Assembly (NCBI GenBank): GCA_018268995.1
Contig: JAFDVL010000102.1
Location: forward strand, 85,696 to 149,695
Reading direction: 5' to 3'
Length of the DNA stretch: 64,000 nucleotides
Origin: Acidobacteriota bacterium
Lineage (GTDB): Bacteria; Acidobacteriota; Blastocatellia; RBC074
The position numbers and the translations under genes were made by a program. Positions 1-7,207 of this stretch are shown here, in pieces. Each line of letters starts with the position of its first letter. The first letter of the stretch is position 1. Under the pieces are notes generated by a model. That model did no database searches. It had not been told where the DNA came from and saw nothing but the letters and a program-made list of their open reading frames with translations.

Positions 1-1114
1 TTAGCCGCCGGGGATGAGCATCGTGCAAATCCAATAGCGCCGCTTTCGCTAGTGGAAAATCGGTAGATATTCGGGCATTCTTCTGACCACCGAAATCAGC
101 AATTACCCCAGGTCGCAAATCGGGCTTTTCCTGTAAGGCTTCTGCAACACAGGAAATCAAATAATTCCCAATCTCACTTGCCTGCAAATTCCGATCTATC
201 TGAACGCCTTGTTTACAGAGCAACGTCTGACGAAACATCCGGCATTTGAGAAAATCGAGATATTGTTCGCGCAGCAAGACATGCTCATCTCCGAACTGAT
301 CCAGCATCTCGCGTACTTTGGGCTGAAACGTGTGATATTGCGTTTCGTGGAAGTCGGCTTCAGCCAAAAACTGTAATCCAAACTGGGCGGCGTGTCGGGC
401 AAACTGGTAAAAATAGACAGGCGTGTTGATCGCAGCCAAGTCGTCGTGAAAAATTTGTTCGTTGTGCCGATGACTCAATAACAAATCAAGTTGTTCATTC
501 AGCAAAGCACCATACAAATCCTGACGCGATTCCTCTGGAGTTGGGTATTTTTGCAGGAGGAATTTAAGCAGGGAAAGTCCTTGTTGAATCTTCTCCTGCG
601 GTTCGTGCATGTCACGCGTGTGAAAGAGCATCATCTCGCGCGTGATCTGGCGAATGTGATAGCCGGGGTATGTGTTGTAGCTGACGTACGCAACACCATT
701 CGCTGCAAGGTGGTCACGACTTAGGGACAGAATCCGGTCTTTCACCGCAGGCGGAACCCAGGTATAGACCCCGTGCGCAATGATGTAATCGAATTCGCCT
801 AAATCTTCACCGACCTCAAGCAAATCCCCCTGACGCAAATCCAAATTATGCAGATCGAATTGCTTGACGGCGGCTACCCCACGGGCAATCGCCTCTGCGG
901 CCAGATCAATCCCGACGAATTGGCTCTCAGGAAATTGCAAAGCAATGGGTATGAGATTTCCACCATCGCCGCATCCCAGTTCCAGGACGCGACACCTATG
1001 CACAGGTGCGGGTTGCAAACCGAGCAAAGAGGCTATCGTCGCCAAACGGTCTGGATGCGTTTGGGCGAAGGGATAACCGAAATATGGGACCTGATCGTAA
1101 GAAAAATTTTCCAT
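1..1114 (-). CDS. SAM-dependent methyltransferase with regulatory domain (PKMT-like), 3' end outside window
   Basis: Reading leftwards from the ATG at 1114 the frame stays open to the window edge (371 codons, no stop), so the C-terminus is missing. The N-terminal third is a class I Rossmann methyltransferase: the SAM-binding glycine motif reads VLELGCGDGGN near residue 50, followed by FVGIDLA and an acidic GDLLEV segment. After it comes YVSYNTYPGYHIRQ and a helical region typical of the 'methyltransferase regulatory domain' family (PF10119). That family includes the Rickettsia protein-lysine methyltransferases that modify OmpB. The gene lies 167 bases downstream of tssE on the same strand, so it may belong to the secretion locus, but the gap leaves room for its own promoter. 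No good Shine-Dalgarno is seen before the ATG. Family call is firm; a protein substrate is inference. Confidence 0.8.
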   Translation of the reverse strand, partial: MENFSYDQVPYFGYPFAQTHPDRLATIASLLGLQPAPVHRCRVLELGCGDGGNLIPIALQFPESQFVGIDLAAEAIARGVAAVKQFDLHNLDLRQGDLLEVGEDLGEFDYIIAHGVYTWVPPAVKDRILSLSRDHLAANGVAYVSYNTYPGYHIRQITREMMLFHTRDMHEPQEKIQQGLSLLKFLLQKYPTPEESRQDLYGALLNEQLDLLLSHRHNEQIFHDDLAAINTPVYFYQFARHAAQFGLQFLAEADFHETQYHTFQPKVREMLDQFGDEHVLLREQYLDFLKCRMFRQTLLCKQGVQIDRNLQASEIGNYLISCVAEALQEKPDLRPGVIADFGGQKNARISTDFPLAKAALLDLHDAHPRRL

Positions 1115-1281
1115 TGTGCCGACTGGAAACAACCTATGGTTCCCAATAAATCAATTGTTACCAGCCTGTAGCATACTCAGTGCCGATAACGTCTTTTTTA
1201 TTCCCGTGAACGAAGTGGAGCGTTGTTGCGCTCTTGGCGTCATCCCGTTCAGAGGTGCTCTGACTATCTCGCTGCCCATAC

Positions 1282-1767
1282 TTAATCCCCCTGTACGAGG
1301 TATTGGCCGCTGCCCAATTGTAAGACGGTGTCGAAGGTGATCGGCTCAGGCACAGGTTCGACCTTCAATCTGGCATCTACGCGAAATTTGATTACGCGCT
1401 CGGTTTCGCGCATTGGATCAATACTGACGGTAACATCGTCCAGACGTGGCTCAAAGATGCTAATTGCAGTCTCCAAAGCCCGTCGAACCTTATTGCGTTC
1501 TGCCGGACTCTTAATACTGTATGACGTAAAATCAGGCAGGCCAAAGTTCGCTAATGAATTCGTCGTTTCCTTAAGGTCTGAGGGAACGCCTCCGACAATT
1601 TGCCGCGTGTTCAGCAGCCATTCCAGATCACGACGAACAGCCAATTTCAGCTGCCGCATACTCTTTGGACGTGAAGCCGGTGCCTCAGTCGAGATCGTCG
1701 GTTCTTCATCAATTAAGCGATCCAGGACTGAGGGTGTAATTCTGATTTCGTTATCGTAACGTGCCAT
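1282..1767 (-). CDS. tssE: T6SS baseplate subunit TssE (gp25-like)
   Basis: TssE is the T6SS homologue of phage T4 gp25, a wedge protein that links the baseplate to the first sheath ring. The 161-residue product has the family landmarks in order: an N-terminal ITPSVLDRLIDEEP segment, VRRDLEWLLNTR around residues 44-55 (the gp25 core), SLANFGLPDFTSYS, and a C-terminal FEPRLDDVTVSI strand pair. Length is normal for TssE. It is preceded by the unknown 111-residue gene (44-base gap containing a stem-loop) and followed by a methyltransferase. Its usual partners tssF and tssG are not in the window. Confidence 0.93.
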   Translation of the reverse strand: MARYDNEIRITPSVLDRLIDEEPTISTEAPASRPKSMRQLKLAVRRDLEWLLNTRQIVGGVPSDLKETTNSLANFGLPDFTSYSIKSPAERNKVRRALETAISIFEPRLDDVTVSIDPMRETERVIKFRVDARLKVEPVPEPITFDTVLQLGSGQYLVQGD

Positions 1768-1776
1768 AAATTTACG

Positions 1777-1800
1777 AAGGAGGAGCTTTTACTCCCCCTT
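1777..1800 (-). other. stem-loop between the unknown gene and tssE
   Basis: A 9-base inverted repeat with one mismatch (arms 1777-1785 and 1792-1800, 6-base loop) fills the gap before tssE. In the transcribed (minus) direction one arm is purine-rich and resembles a Shine-Dalgarno, but it lies about 24 bases from the tssE ATG, too far to serve it. It could trim readthrough or protect a processed mRNA end; function unknown. Confidence 0.4.
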
Positions 1801-1811
1801 CTACAAAGCGA

Positions 1812-2147
1812 TTATCCCCGTACACTCAAGACGCGCCAATTCACGGTTGAGTATTCCGGGATTAAATATCCCGATGCGTAAAACTCGCCCTGGCCTGTGC
1901 TTCCGACTGTCACCCGGCGAAAGTTCAAGAGGGTCATAAAATGCTCGCCGCTTGAACTCATCATCCGAACATTGGAAGTGCTGCCACTGATGGCGCGGTT
2001 TTCCCAATCACCTGCCGCAGGAATGGAATTGATTCCACCTGCTGTGCGATGCCACGGATCATTGCCGGGCGCGTACCAACGGTACTCGATTTCCAGCCGT
2101 GCCGTCACTGATCCATGTGTAATTTCAACTGTGGTAATTTCAGCCAT
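1812..2147 (-). CDS. unknown 111-residue protein between hcp and tssE
   Basis: I do not recognise this protein. It is a short, glycine-, serine- and aromatic-rich sequence (MAEITTVEITHGSVTARL at the start, YRWYAPGNDPWHRTAGG in the middle) with alternating hydrophobic residues suggesting an all-beta fold. It has no signal peptide, no membrane segment and no cysteine. A very strong Shine-Dalgarno (AAGGAGG, 6-base spacing) precedes the ATG, so high expression is expected. It sits 131 bases after hcp, a position where effector chaperones, cargo or tube/tip accessory proteins are often found in T6SS loci. That role is inference from position only. Confidence 0.75.
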   Translation of the reverse strand: MAEITTVEITHGSVTARLEIEYRWYAPGNDPWHRTAGGINSIPAAGDWENRAISGSTSNVRMMSSSGEHFMTLLNFRRVTVGSTGQGEFYASGYLIPEYSTVNWRVLSVRG

Positions 2148-2223
2148 GTCTCCCCTCCTTTATTTGCTCTTTTAAAATAAGAGTCTATTTGTATTGCTGA
2201 AACTGATCCTGGTCGAAACCAAG

Positions 2224-2251
2224 GGTGGGACAGCAGTGTTACTGCCCCACC
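2224..2251 (-). other. stem-loop downstream of hcp
   Basis: In the minus direction GGTGGG pairs with CCCACC and GCAG with CTGC around a TAACA loop, with a 3-base bulge. It lies about 28 bases after the hcp stop. There is no run of T after it, so it is not a classic intrinsic terminator. A 3' stem-loop of this kind could stabilise a short hcp mRNA, in keeping with the excess of Hcp a T6SS needs. Confidence 0.45.
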
Positions 2252-2278
2252 TACTTCGTTGTCTCAAAAGATCAGAAC

Positions 2279-2767
2279 CTAGACAGCTTTGTTCTGTTTC
2301 AGATCGTAACCAGCCTTGACCGCGCCGCCGAGCGTACCATCGGGTTTTTGCTCCTTGTACTCGAACTCGATCTTGGCAAAGTTCAGAGAAATTTGATCCG
2401 TAGGCAGAATGTCTCCGTGCCCGGAGCCACCTGTTTGGAAAGAAGAAACCAACAAGTCTGACATCGTTACAGTCATGAACTCCTGTTGCTCTTTTCCGGC
2501 CTTACGACAGACCAAAACAGCCTTTTTGATGTGCTCACCGTTCGCGCAGGCGAGGAACAGTTTCGGTGACGCTTTGTTAATCTTCATCACGAAGTGAAAG
2601 TCCTGCATCGAAACTTTTCCGGCCCCGCCACCGCCGCCTGCGGCGTGAGCACCTGATTGCGTCGCTCCCCAGGAAAACGATTCGATGTCAATTTCTCCCT
2701 TGTGTTTTGAATCCTGGCTTTCACCGGGGATGCCGTCAATTTTCAGAAAATAATCAACTGCTGCCAT
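2279..2767 (-). CDS. hcp: T6SS tube protein Hcp (TssD)
   Basis: Hcp hexamers stack to form the inner tube that is fired by sheath contraction. The 162-residue product begins MAAVDYFLKIDGIPGES and carries the family's core pattern: a FSWGA segment, a glycine-rich loop, MQDFHFVMKINKASPKL, a LFLACANGEHIKKAVL strand pair and a C-terminal FAKIEFEYKEQ. I chose the ATG at 2767 rather than an upstream in-frame start at 2785 because AAGGAG lies 8 bases before it and because the Hcp family starts at this point. It is flanked by tssC (109-base gap) and an unknown small gene (131-base gap), both gaps holding stem-loops. Confidence 0.96.
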   Translation of the reverse strand: MAAVDYFLKIDGIPGESQDSKHKGEIDIESFSWGATQSGAHAAGGGGGAGKVSMQDFHFVMKINKASPKLFLACANGEHIKKAVLVCRKAGKEQQEFMTVTMSDLLVSSFQTGGSGHGDILPTDQISLNFAKIEFEYKEQKPDGTLGGAVKAGYDLKQNKAV

Positions 2768-2838
2768 AGTATTTCTCCTTGTCATTGGTTACAGCAAAAC
2801 CCTACTTGCTGTGGTTTGATTGAGCGAATATTACAAAT

Positions 2839-2857
2839 AGCAAACGGCTTGTTTGCT
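2839..2857 (-). other. stem-loop between tssC and hcp
   Basis: A perfect 7-base inverted repeat (AGCAAAC / GTTTGCT) with a 5-base loop lies 20 bases after the tssC stop and is followed in the minus direction by ATTTGTAAT. It resembles a weak terminator or an mRNA processing/stability element that would separate sheath from tube expression. Folding is seen in the sequence; role is inferred. Confidence 0.45.
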
Positions 2858-2876
2858 GGGCATAACCACGACCAAT

Positions 2877-4358
2877 TTATTTGGCGGGTTTGGGGAGTTC
2901 TGCGACCAGACGTAACGAAACCGAAAGCTCATCCAATTGGAAGTGCGGCCTCAAAAAGGCAACGGCTTTGTAAACGCCAGGCTTACCGGGAACTTCAACC
3001 ACATCCACACGGGCTTCACGCAACGGATATTGCGCTTTGACCGTAGGCGCTGCGGTATCGTCCTCAGTCACGTAATTCATAATCCACTTGTTGAGGAAGC
3101 GCGAGCATTCCTCACGGGACATAAAGCTGCCGATCTTGTCGCGCATCATCGCCTTCAAGTAGTGGGCGAAACGCGAAACAGCGAAGATGTACTGCAATTG
3201 CGTGGAAAGGCGCGCATTGGCATTCGCGGCTTCACTGTCGTATTTCGCCGCTTTGTTGGCGGATTGTGCGCCAAAGAACGCGGCATAATCAGTGCCTTTG
3301 CAATGCACGAGCGGAATAAATCCAAGATCAGAAAATTCCTTTTCACGACGATCTGTAATCGCGATCTCGGTGGGGCATTTCAAGGCAACTTCACCTTCAT
3401 CCGTGGCGAAGGTATGCGTCGGCAATCCCTGCACCAAACCGCCTCCCTCAACGCCACGAATCGCAACGCACCAGTTGTACATCGCAAAGGCTTCGGTCAG
3501 GCGAGTTCCGAAAGAATATGCAGCGTTGCCCCACAGGTATTTGTGGTGATCGGTGCCATCCACATCCTCTTCAAAATTGAAGGTTTCTGTTGGCACGGTA
3601 TTGGCACCGTACGGCAAGCGCATCAATGTATGCGGTAAGGTCAGACCGACATATCGCGAATCTTCGGATTCACGGAAGGCACGCCATTTGGCATATTCAA
3701 CCTGATCAAAGATTTTGGCTAAATCACGAACTTCGCCAAGCTGTGTAAAGTCATCCCAGCCAAACAATCCCGGCCCGGCAGCAGAAACAAACGGTGCATG
3801 GGCCGCAGCGGCAACTTGTGAAACTTTTTCCAGCAACATCATGTCTTGCGGATGGTTGCCAAACTCATAATCTCCAATTAATGCCCCGAAGGGAGCACCG
3901 CCGAAAGTTCCGTATTCTTCTTCATACACTTTCTTGAAGAGCGCGGATTGATCGAATTCCGGCGCTTTTTCCAGGTCTTTCAGCAATTCTTTTTTGCTCA
4001 CATTCATCACTTTGACTTTGAGTTGCGTACCAGTTTCGCTCTCAAATACCAGGTGACGTAAACCGCGCCAAGAGCCTTCCAGTTTCTGGAACTCTTCATG
4101 GTGCATCACTTCATTCATTTGCGCAGAAATCAGCTTGTCAATCGCCGCGATGCGCGCATTGATGGTGGTTTCCATGTCCTTCGACATTACCAACTGGCCT
4201 TCCATCACCTGCGACACAAATTCAGAAATGATGTCTTTGGCGCGCGCGGCTTGGATTTCATTTTTGGGCTTCATTCCCTTCTCAAGAATTTGGCCAAGTA
4301 AATCTCCGGTGGCCTCTTGAGTCACGGTCTGGGCTTGTTTTTCTACTTGCTCGCTCAT
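2877..4358 (-). CDS. tssC: T6SS contractile sheath large subunit TssC
   Basis: TssC (VipB/ImpD family) pairs with TssB to make the contractile sheath. The 493-residue length is typical. Landmarks include the N-terminal helical handle, KLEGSWRGLRHLVFE near residue 95, the FGALIGDYEFGNHPQDMMLL block near 165, the conserved AHAPFVSAAGPGLFG segment near 190, and LRMPYG/LPYGANT followed by W-rich strands. The start at 4358 has GGAG 7 bases upstream. tssB precedes it with a 103-base gap. All key family segments look intact. Confidence 0.96.
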   Translation of the reverse strand: MSEQVEKQAQTVTQEATGDLLGQILEKGMKPKNEIQAARAKDIISEFVSQVMEGQLVMSKDMETTINARIAAIDKLISAQMNEVMHHEEFQKLEGSWRGLRHLVFESETGTQLKVKVMNVSKKELLKDLEKAPEFDQSALFKKVYEEEYGTFGGAPFGALIGDYEFGNHPQDMMLLEKVSQVAAAAHAPFVSAAGPGLFGWDDFTQLGEVRDLAKIFDQVEYAKWRAFRESEDSRYVGLTLPHTLMRLPYGANTVPTETFNFEEDVDGTDHHKYLWGNAAYSFGTRLTEAFAMYNWCVAIRGVEGGGLVQGLPTHTFATDEGEVALKCPTEIAITDRREKEFSDLGFIPLVHCKGTDYAAFFGAQSANKAAKYDSEAANANARLSTQLQYIFAVSRFAHYLKAMMRDKIGSFMSREECSRFLNKWIMNYVTEDDTAAPTVKAQYPLREARVDVVEVPGKPGVYKAVAFLRPHFQLDELSVSLRLVAELPKPAK

Positions 4359-4461
4359 GGATTCTCCTTGGAAAAGGTACGATAGGCTTCCAGCCTGTCA
4401 TGAAAACATAAAATCAGTCACCGTCAGGGGGACGTGCGAAATGGCTGTCTGCCCCTGAAGA

Positions 4462-4974
4462 TTACTCTTCCTTTTTGATGCCCAGCGCATCGCCAAGCTG
4501 TTTCTGGGAATCGGCATTGCTCAGGATGTCTTGCAATAAATCGCCAAGCTTGTCGTTGCCATCCATCTTCGCCAGCAGGTCTGATAGATTCTGACGCGCC
4601 TCGACCAAACGCCGAAGTGGCTCCACTTGTTTCACAACTTCGTCGGGCGTGAAATCATCCATACTGCGGAAGTTCAATTCGACCCCAAGCTTGCTGCCGT
4701 CATTGGTGAGCTTGTTATCAACGCTCATCGTAAGGCGCGGCTTCATCCCGGCAAGGACGTTGTCAAAGTTGTCACGATCAATTTCCACAAATTTGCGATC
4801 ACGCATTCGCGGAAGCGGATCTACCGGCTTTCCAGAAAAATCTCCCAGCACTCCGATGACGAAAGGAAGTTCTTTGAGTTCAATCGCGCCGCCTGTTTCA
4901 ACCTCATAACTAATGTGTACGCGTGGTGGTCGGATTCGACTGATTTTCTGTTGCACACTTTCTCTTTTTGCCAT
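4462..4974 (-). CDS. tssB: T6SS contractile sheath small subunit TssB
   Basis: TssB (VipA/ImpB family) forms the sheath protomer with TssC. The 170-residue protein begins MAKRESVQQKISRIRPPRVH, typical for the family, followed by ELKELPFVIGVLGDFSGKP, a segment shared by nearly all TssB proteins, then RKFVEIDRDNFDNVLAGMKP and a helical C-terminus that would contact TssC. AGGAG lies about 10 bases before the ATG. It is 111 bases downstream of tssA. Order tssA-tssB-tssC-hcp matches the common T6SS core module. Confidence 0.96.
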   Translation of the reverse strand: MAKRESVQQKISRIRPPRVHISYEVETGGAIELKELPFVIGVLGDFSGKPVDPLPRMRDRKFVEIDRDNFDNVLAGMKPRLTMSVDNKLTNDGSKLGVELNFRSMDDFTPDEVVKQVEPLRRLVEARQNLSDLLAKMDGNDKLGDLLQDILSNADSQKQLGDALGIKKEE

Positions 4975-5085
4975 AACGATTCTCCTATTAGGATGTGATT
5001 CGGTTTGTAAGTTGCAATTTGCTTGTTTTGGATTGTTCTGGCTGGCACGGTTTTCCCCTATGCCGCCGGATTGTCTCTGAAATAA

Positions 5086-6237
5086 TTATTCAGTACTGTT
5101 TTGTGTATTGAAACCCAAGGTTTCACGCATTGTCTCTAACGCCGCTCCCTCTTTGATCAGGTCTGCCCACACCGACTCGAAGGGCATATTGCCCCACTTA
5201 ACTGCTCGCAATAACAAAAACGAAATCGGGCTATGAGGCTCCGTCTGGCGAAAGAAATCTGCAATTTTTTCAATCTGGCGCAAGGCCTCTTGCCTTGACC
5301 GAATATTGCCAACAGCGAAAGAGATTCCGCCACCACCGGTTCCGCCCGCCAAACTGGATTCAGATACGGCATCGCTTCCATCAGCTTCCTCAACACCGAC
5401 TTCTGCTGCCGGACGTTTTTCCTTAATGAGAATATCTATGAGCGTCCGAATTTCATTGAGCGATTTCTTTAAAGCATTCAATCCAGGCGTAGCGCGTGCG
5501 TACTTCTCGTCCATCACGGCATCCAGTGCCTGCATTTGATCCCAGCATTCATTGATCAATTCAGATTGGGACGAGATAAATTCAAAGCTGCTGGCGGCTT
5601 TGGCCTTGCGCCAATCATCGCCTGTGACTTTTCGTTCAGCTTCTGCTTGCGTCCGAAGCGCGGTGTATTTTTCCTGCTGGTCATATTCCAGCGCCGCTAA
5701 GTTTTCGGGGATGTCGAATTGCTTCGCTTCCTGATATTGCAGGTAGTTATATTTCGCGCCCGCAGTTAAGGGCAGCTCAAAAACAATTACCCCCAAACGT
5801 TCGTCAAGTGCCGCCAGGACGTTGGCCCGTGCCGTAAAAGGCCCTTCGTCATCATCAGGATCAATTTCAGGATAAAGGTTATCCCAATACTGTTCCTGCA
5901 ACGCCCGCACCAAATGCAACCCATCGCGTAAGCCGGCCCAACGATTCAAGCGGTCATTTTTCGTTATCCCCTCAACCAACCACGCGGCGATTTGCAGGTC
6001 TTTGGTCTTTTTCGTCAAAGCGGTCGTAGCTAATTGAATCACCTTTGGCCATTCGGCAACTTTCAGGTCACGTGCCCAATCTCCCTGCGTCAAAACCTCG
6101 TCCTCGCGTCGTGATTCCTTGATTTGATCGTAGGTGCCCTCATAGCGCAGGCTTTCTCCTGCCGAGTTATCGCCATCAATTGGCGCGAGTAAACTTTCAA
6201 AATCAATTACTGGTGGAACTGGGGTTGTTTCCGACAT
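5086..6237 (-). CDS. tssA: T6SS assembly chaperone/cap protein TssA
   Basis: TssA primes tube-sheath polymerisation and binds baseplate and sheath end. The N-terminal ImpA_N domain is clear: FESLLAPIDGDNSAGESLRY near residue 12, then WPKVIQLATTAL, AAWLVEGI and GLRDGLHLVRALQEQYWDNL up to about 120. The C-terminal end has PHSPISFLLLRAVKWG, the terminal motif of short-type TssA. A glycine-rich stretch near 300 links the domains. I prefer the ATG at 6237 over the adjacent TTG at 6240, because GAGGAG then has normal spacing. tagJ ends 12 bases upstream, so the two are probably co-translated. Confidence 0.93.
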   Translation of the reverse strand: MSETTPVPPVIDFESLLAPIDGDNSAGESLRYEGTYDQIKESRREDEVLTQGDWARDLKVAEWPKVIQLATTALTKKTKDLQIAAWLVEGITKNDRLNRWAGLRDGLHLVRALQEQYWDNLYPEIDPDDDEGPFTARANVLAALDERLGVIVFELPLTAGAKYNYLQYQEAKQFDIPENLAALEYDQQEKYTALRTQAEAERKVTGDDWRKAKAASSFEFISSQSELINECWDQMQALDAVMDEKYARATPGLNALKKSLNEIRTLIDILIKEKRPAAEVGVEEADGSDAVSESSLAGGTGGGGISFAVGNIRSRQEALRQIEKIADFFRQTEPHSPISFLLLRAVKWGNMPFESVWADLIKEGAALETMRETLGFNTQNSTE

Positions 6238-6249
6238 CAATCGCTCCTC

Positions 6250-7065
6250 TTATTTATTGCCAGCATTTTCGGCCCGTAAGTCGAACTCAATGCTCTCTAC
6301 TTCATAGATCACTTTATCTTCATCGCCAATCATCAACATCCGCGCCCCAACACCACGCGCCAGTTCATCGTTGTAAGCACGCCAGTCTGTCATCCTGCCC
6401 AAACGGTTCTGGTCATTCGCGTCTTCGCTTGACCCAGCATAAAGTGACATCAGGAAAAATTGTCCGTGCGTGTCCTGCGTTGTTTCAATGCGCGCTGGGG
6501 TGTAAAGCAAATCGCGTAATTGTTCCGGCTTGCCAATCTGGATGCTGCGAATTTGCTCATAGGGAATCCAGACATATTGATCCTTCACAATCGCTTCCAA
6601 CACAGGCGCAACGAAATCATCCGCATCGCGCCAATCGTAATAAGTAACGCCATCGCAGGTGCCGGGGAATGCCGGACGCGCGGACTCTGCCTTATCCAAC
6701 AAGGCTCTGGCTTCAGTTAGTTTGCCGGCCCGGACGCAGTTGATGGCATCCAGATGCAAATCAACATAGGCAGGTGGTTCTGACAGAAAATGTGGCTGAA
6801 CGCCATCCGTCCAAAGTCTGCGACGTTCACGTTCAGCTTTCAGGCAGTTGCGATAAGCCATCACACCAGCTTCAGCCTGCACACTTTGCGTTGCAATCAC
6901 ATCCAATTGCTTTTCCGCCCGATCTAATTCTCCGGCGAAGCAAAGCAGTTCAAACAGAAACGTTCGAGCAGAAGTGTCGGTGGGACGCGCTTTGACTTCG
7001 CTAATCACCTGCTGAATCGCAGCATTAAGTTCTCCCTGCTGAAAAAGTTCTTTTGCTGTAGTCAT
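6250..7065 (-). CDS. tagJ: T6SS accessory protein TagJ (ImpE/SciE family)
   Basis: TagJ binds the TssB sheath subunit in some T6SSs and is a marker of one subset of loci. The 271-residue protein has an N-terminal helical repeat half (ELFQQGELNAAIQQVISEVK, then TFLFELLCFAGELDRAEKQL), a conserved DLHLDAINCVRAGKLTEARALLDKA segment near 110, and a beta-rich C-terminal half with DWRDADDFVAPVLEA and the EQIRSIQIGKPEQLRDLLY block near 175. It lies between tssM and tssA, ending 12 bases before the tssA ATG. Family call rests on these ImpE-type landmarks and context. Confidence 0.9.
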   Translation of the reverse strand: MTTAKELFQQGELNAAIQQVISEVKARPTDTSARTFLFELLCFAGELDRAEKQLDVIATQSVQAEAGVMAYRNCLKAERERRRLWTDGVQPHFLSEPPAYVDLHLDAINCVRAGKLTEARALLDKAESARPAFPGTCDGVTYYDWRDADDFVAPVLEAIVKDQYVWIPYEQIRSIQIGKPEQLRDLLYTPARIETTQDTHGQFFLMSLYAGSSEDANDQNRLGRMTDWRAYNDELARGVGARMLMIGDEDKVIYEVESIEFDLRAENAGNK

Positions 7066-7207
7066 AACGTTTTTTCCTGCCCTTTACCTGGTAAAGCGAA
7101 TTTTTCTCAGCAAAACTTGTAAGCTAAAAATAAATTTTCATTTCACTCGCCTTACATTTCCTACTGAAAACCCAGCACAATCCATGTCGCACGAATTCAA
7201 AATATTT

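Noticed and set aside
1115..1281. Possible terminator or extra gene between tssE and the methyltransferase
   Set aside because: Only a weak imperfect hairpin without a T-run is present, and no credible frame with a ribosome-binding site.
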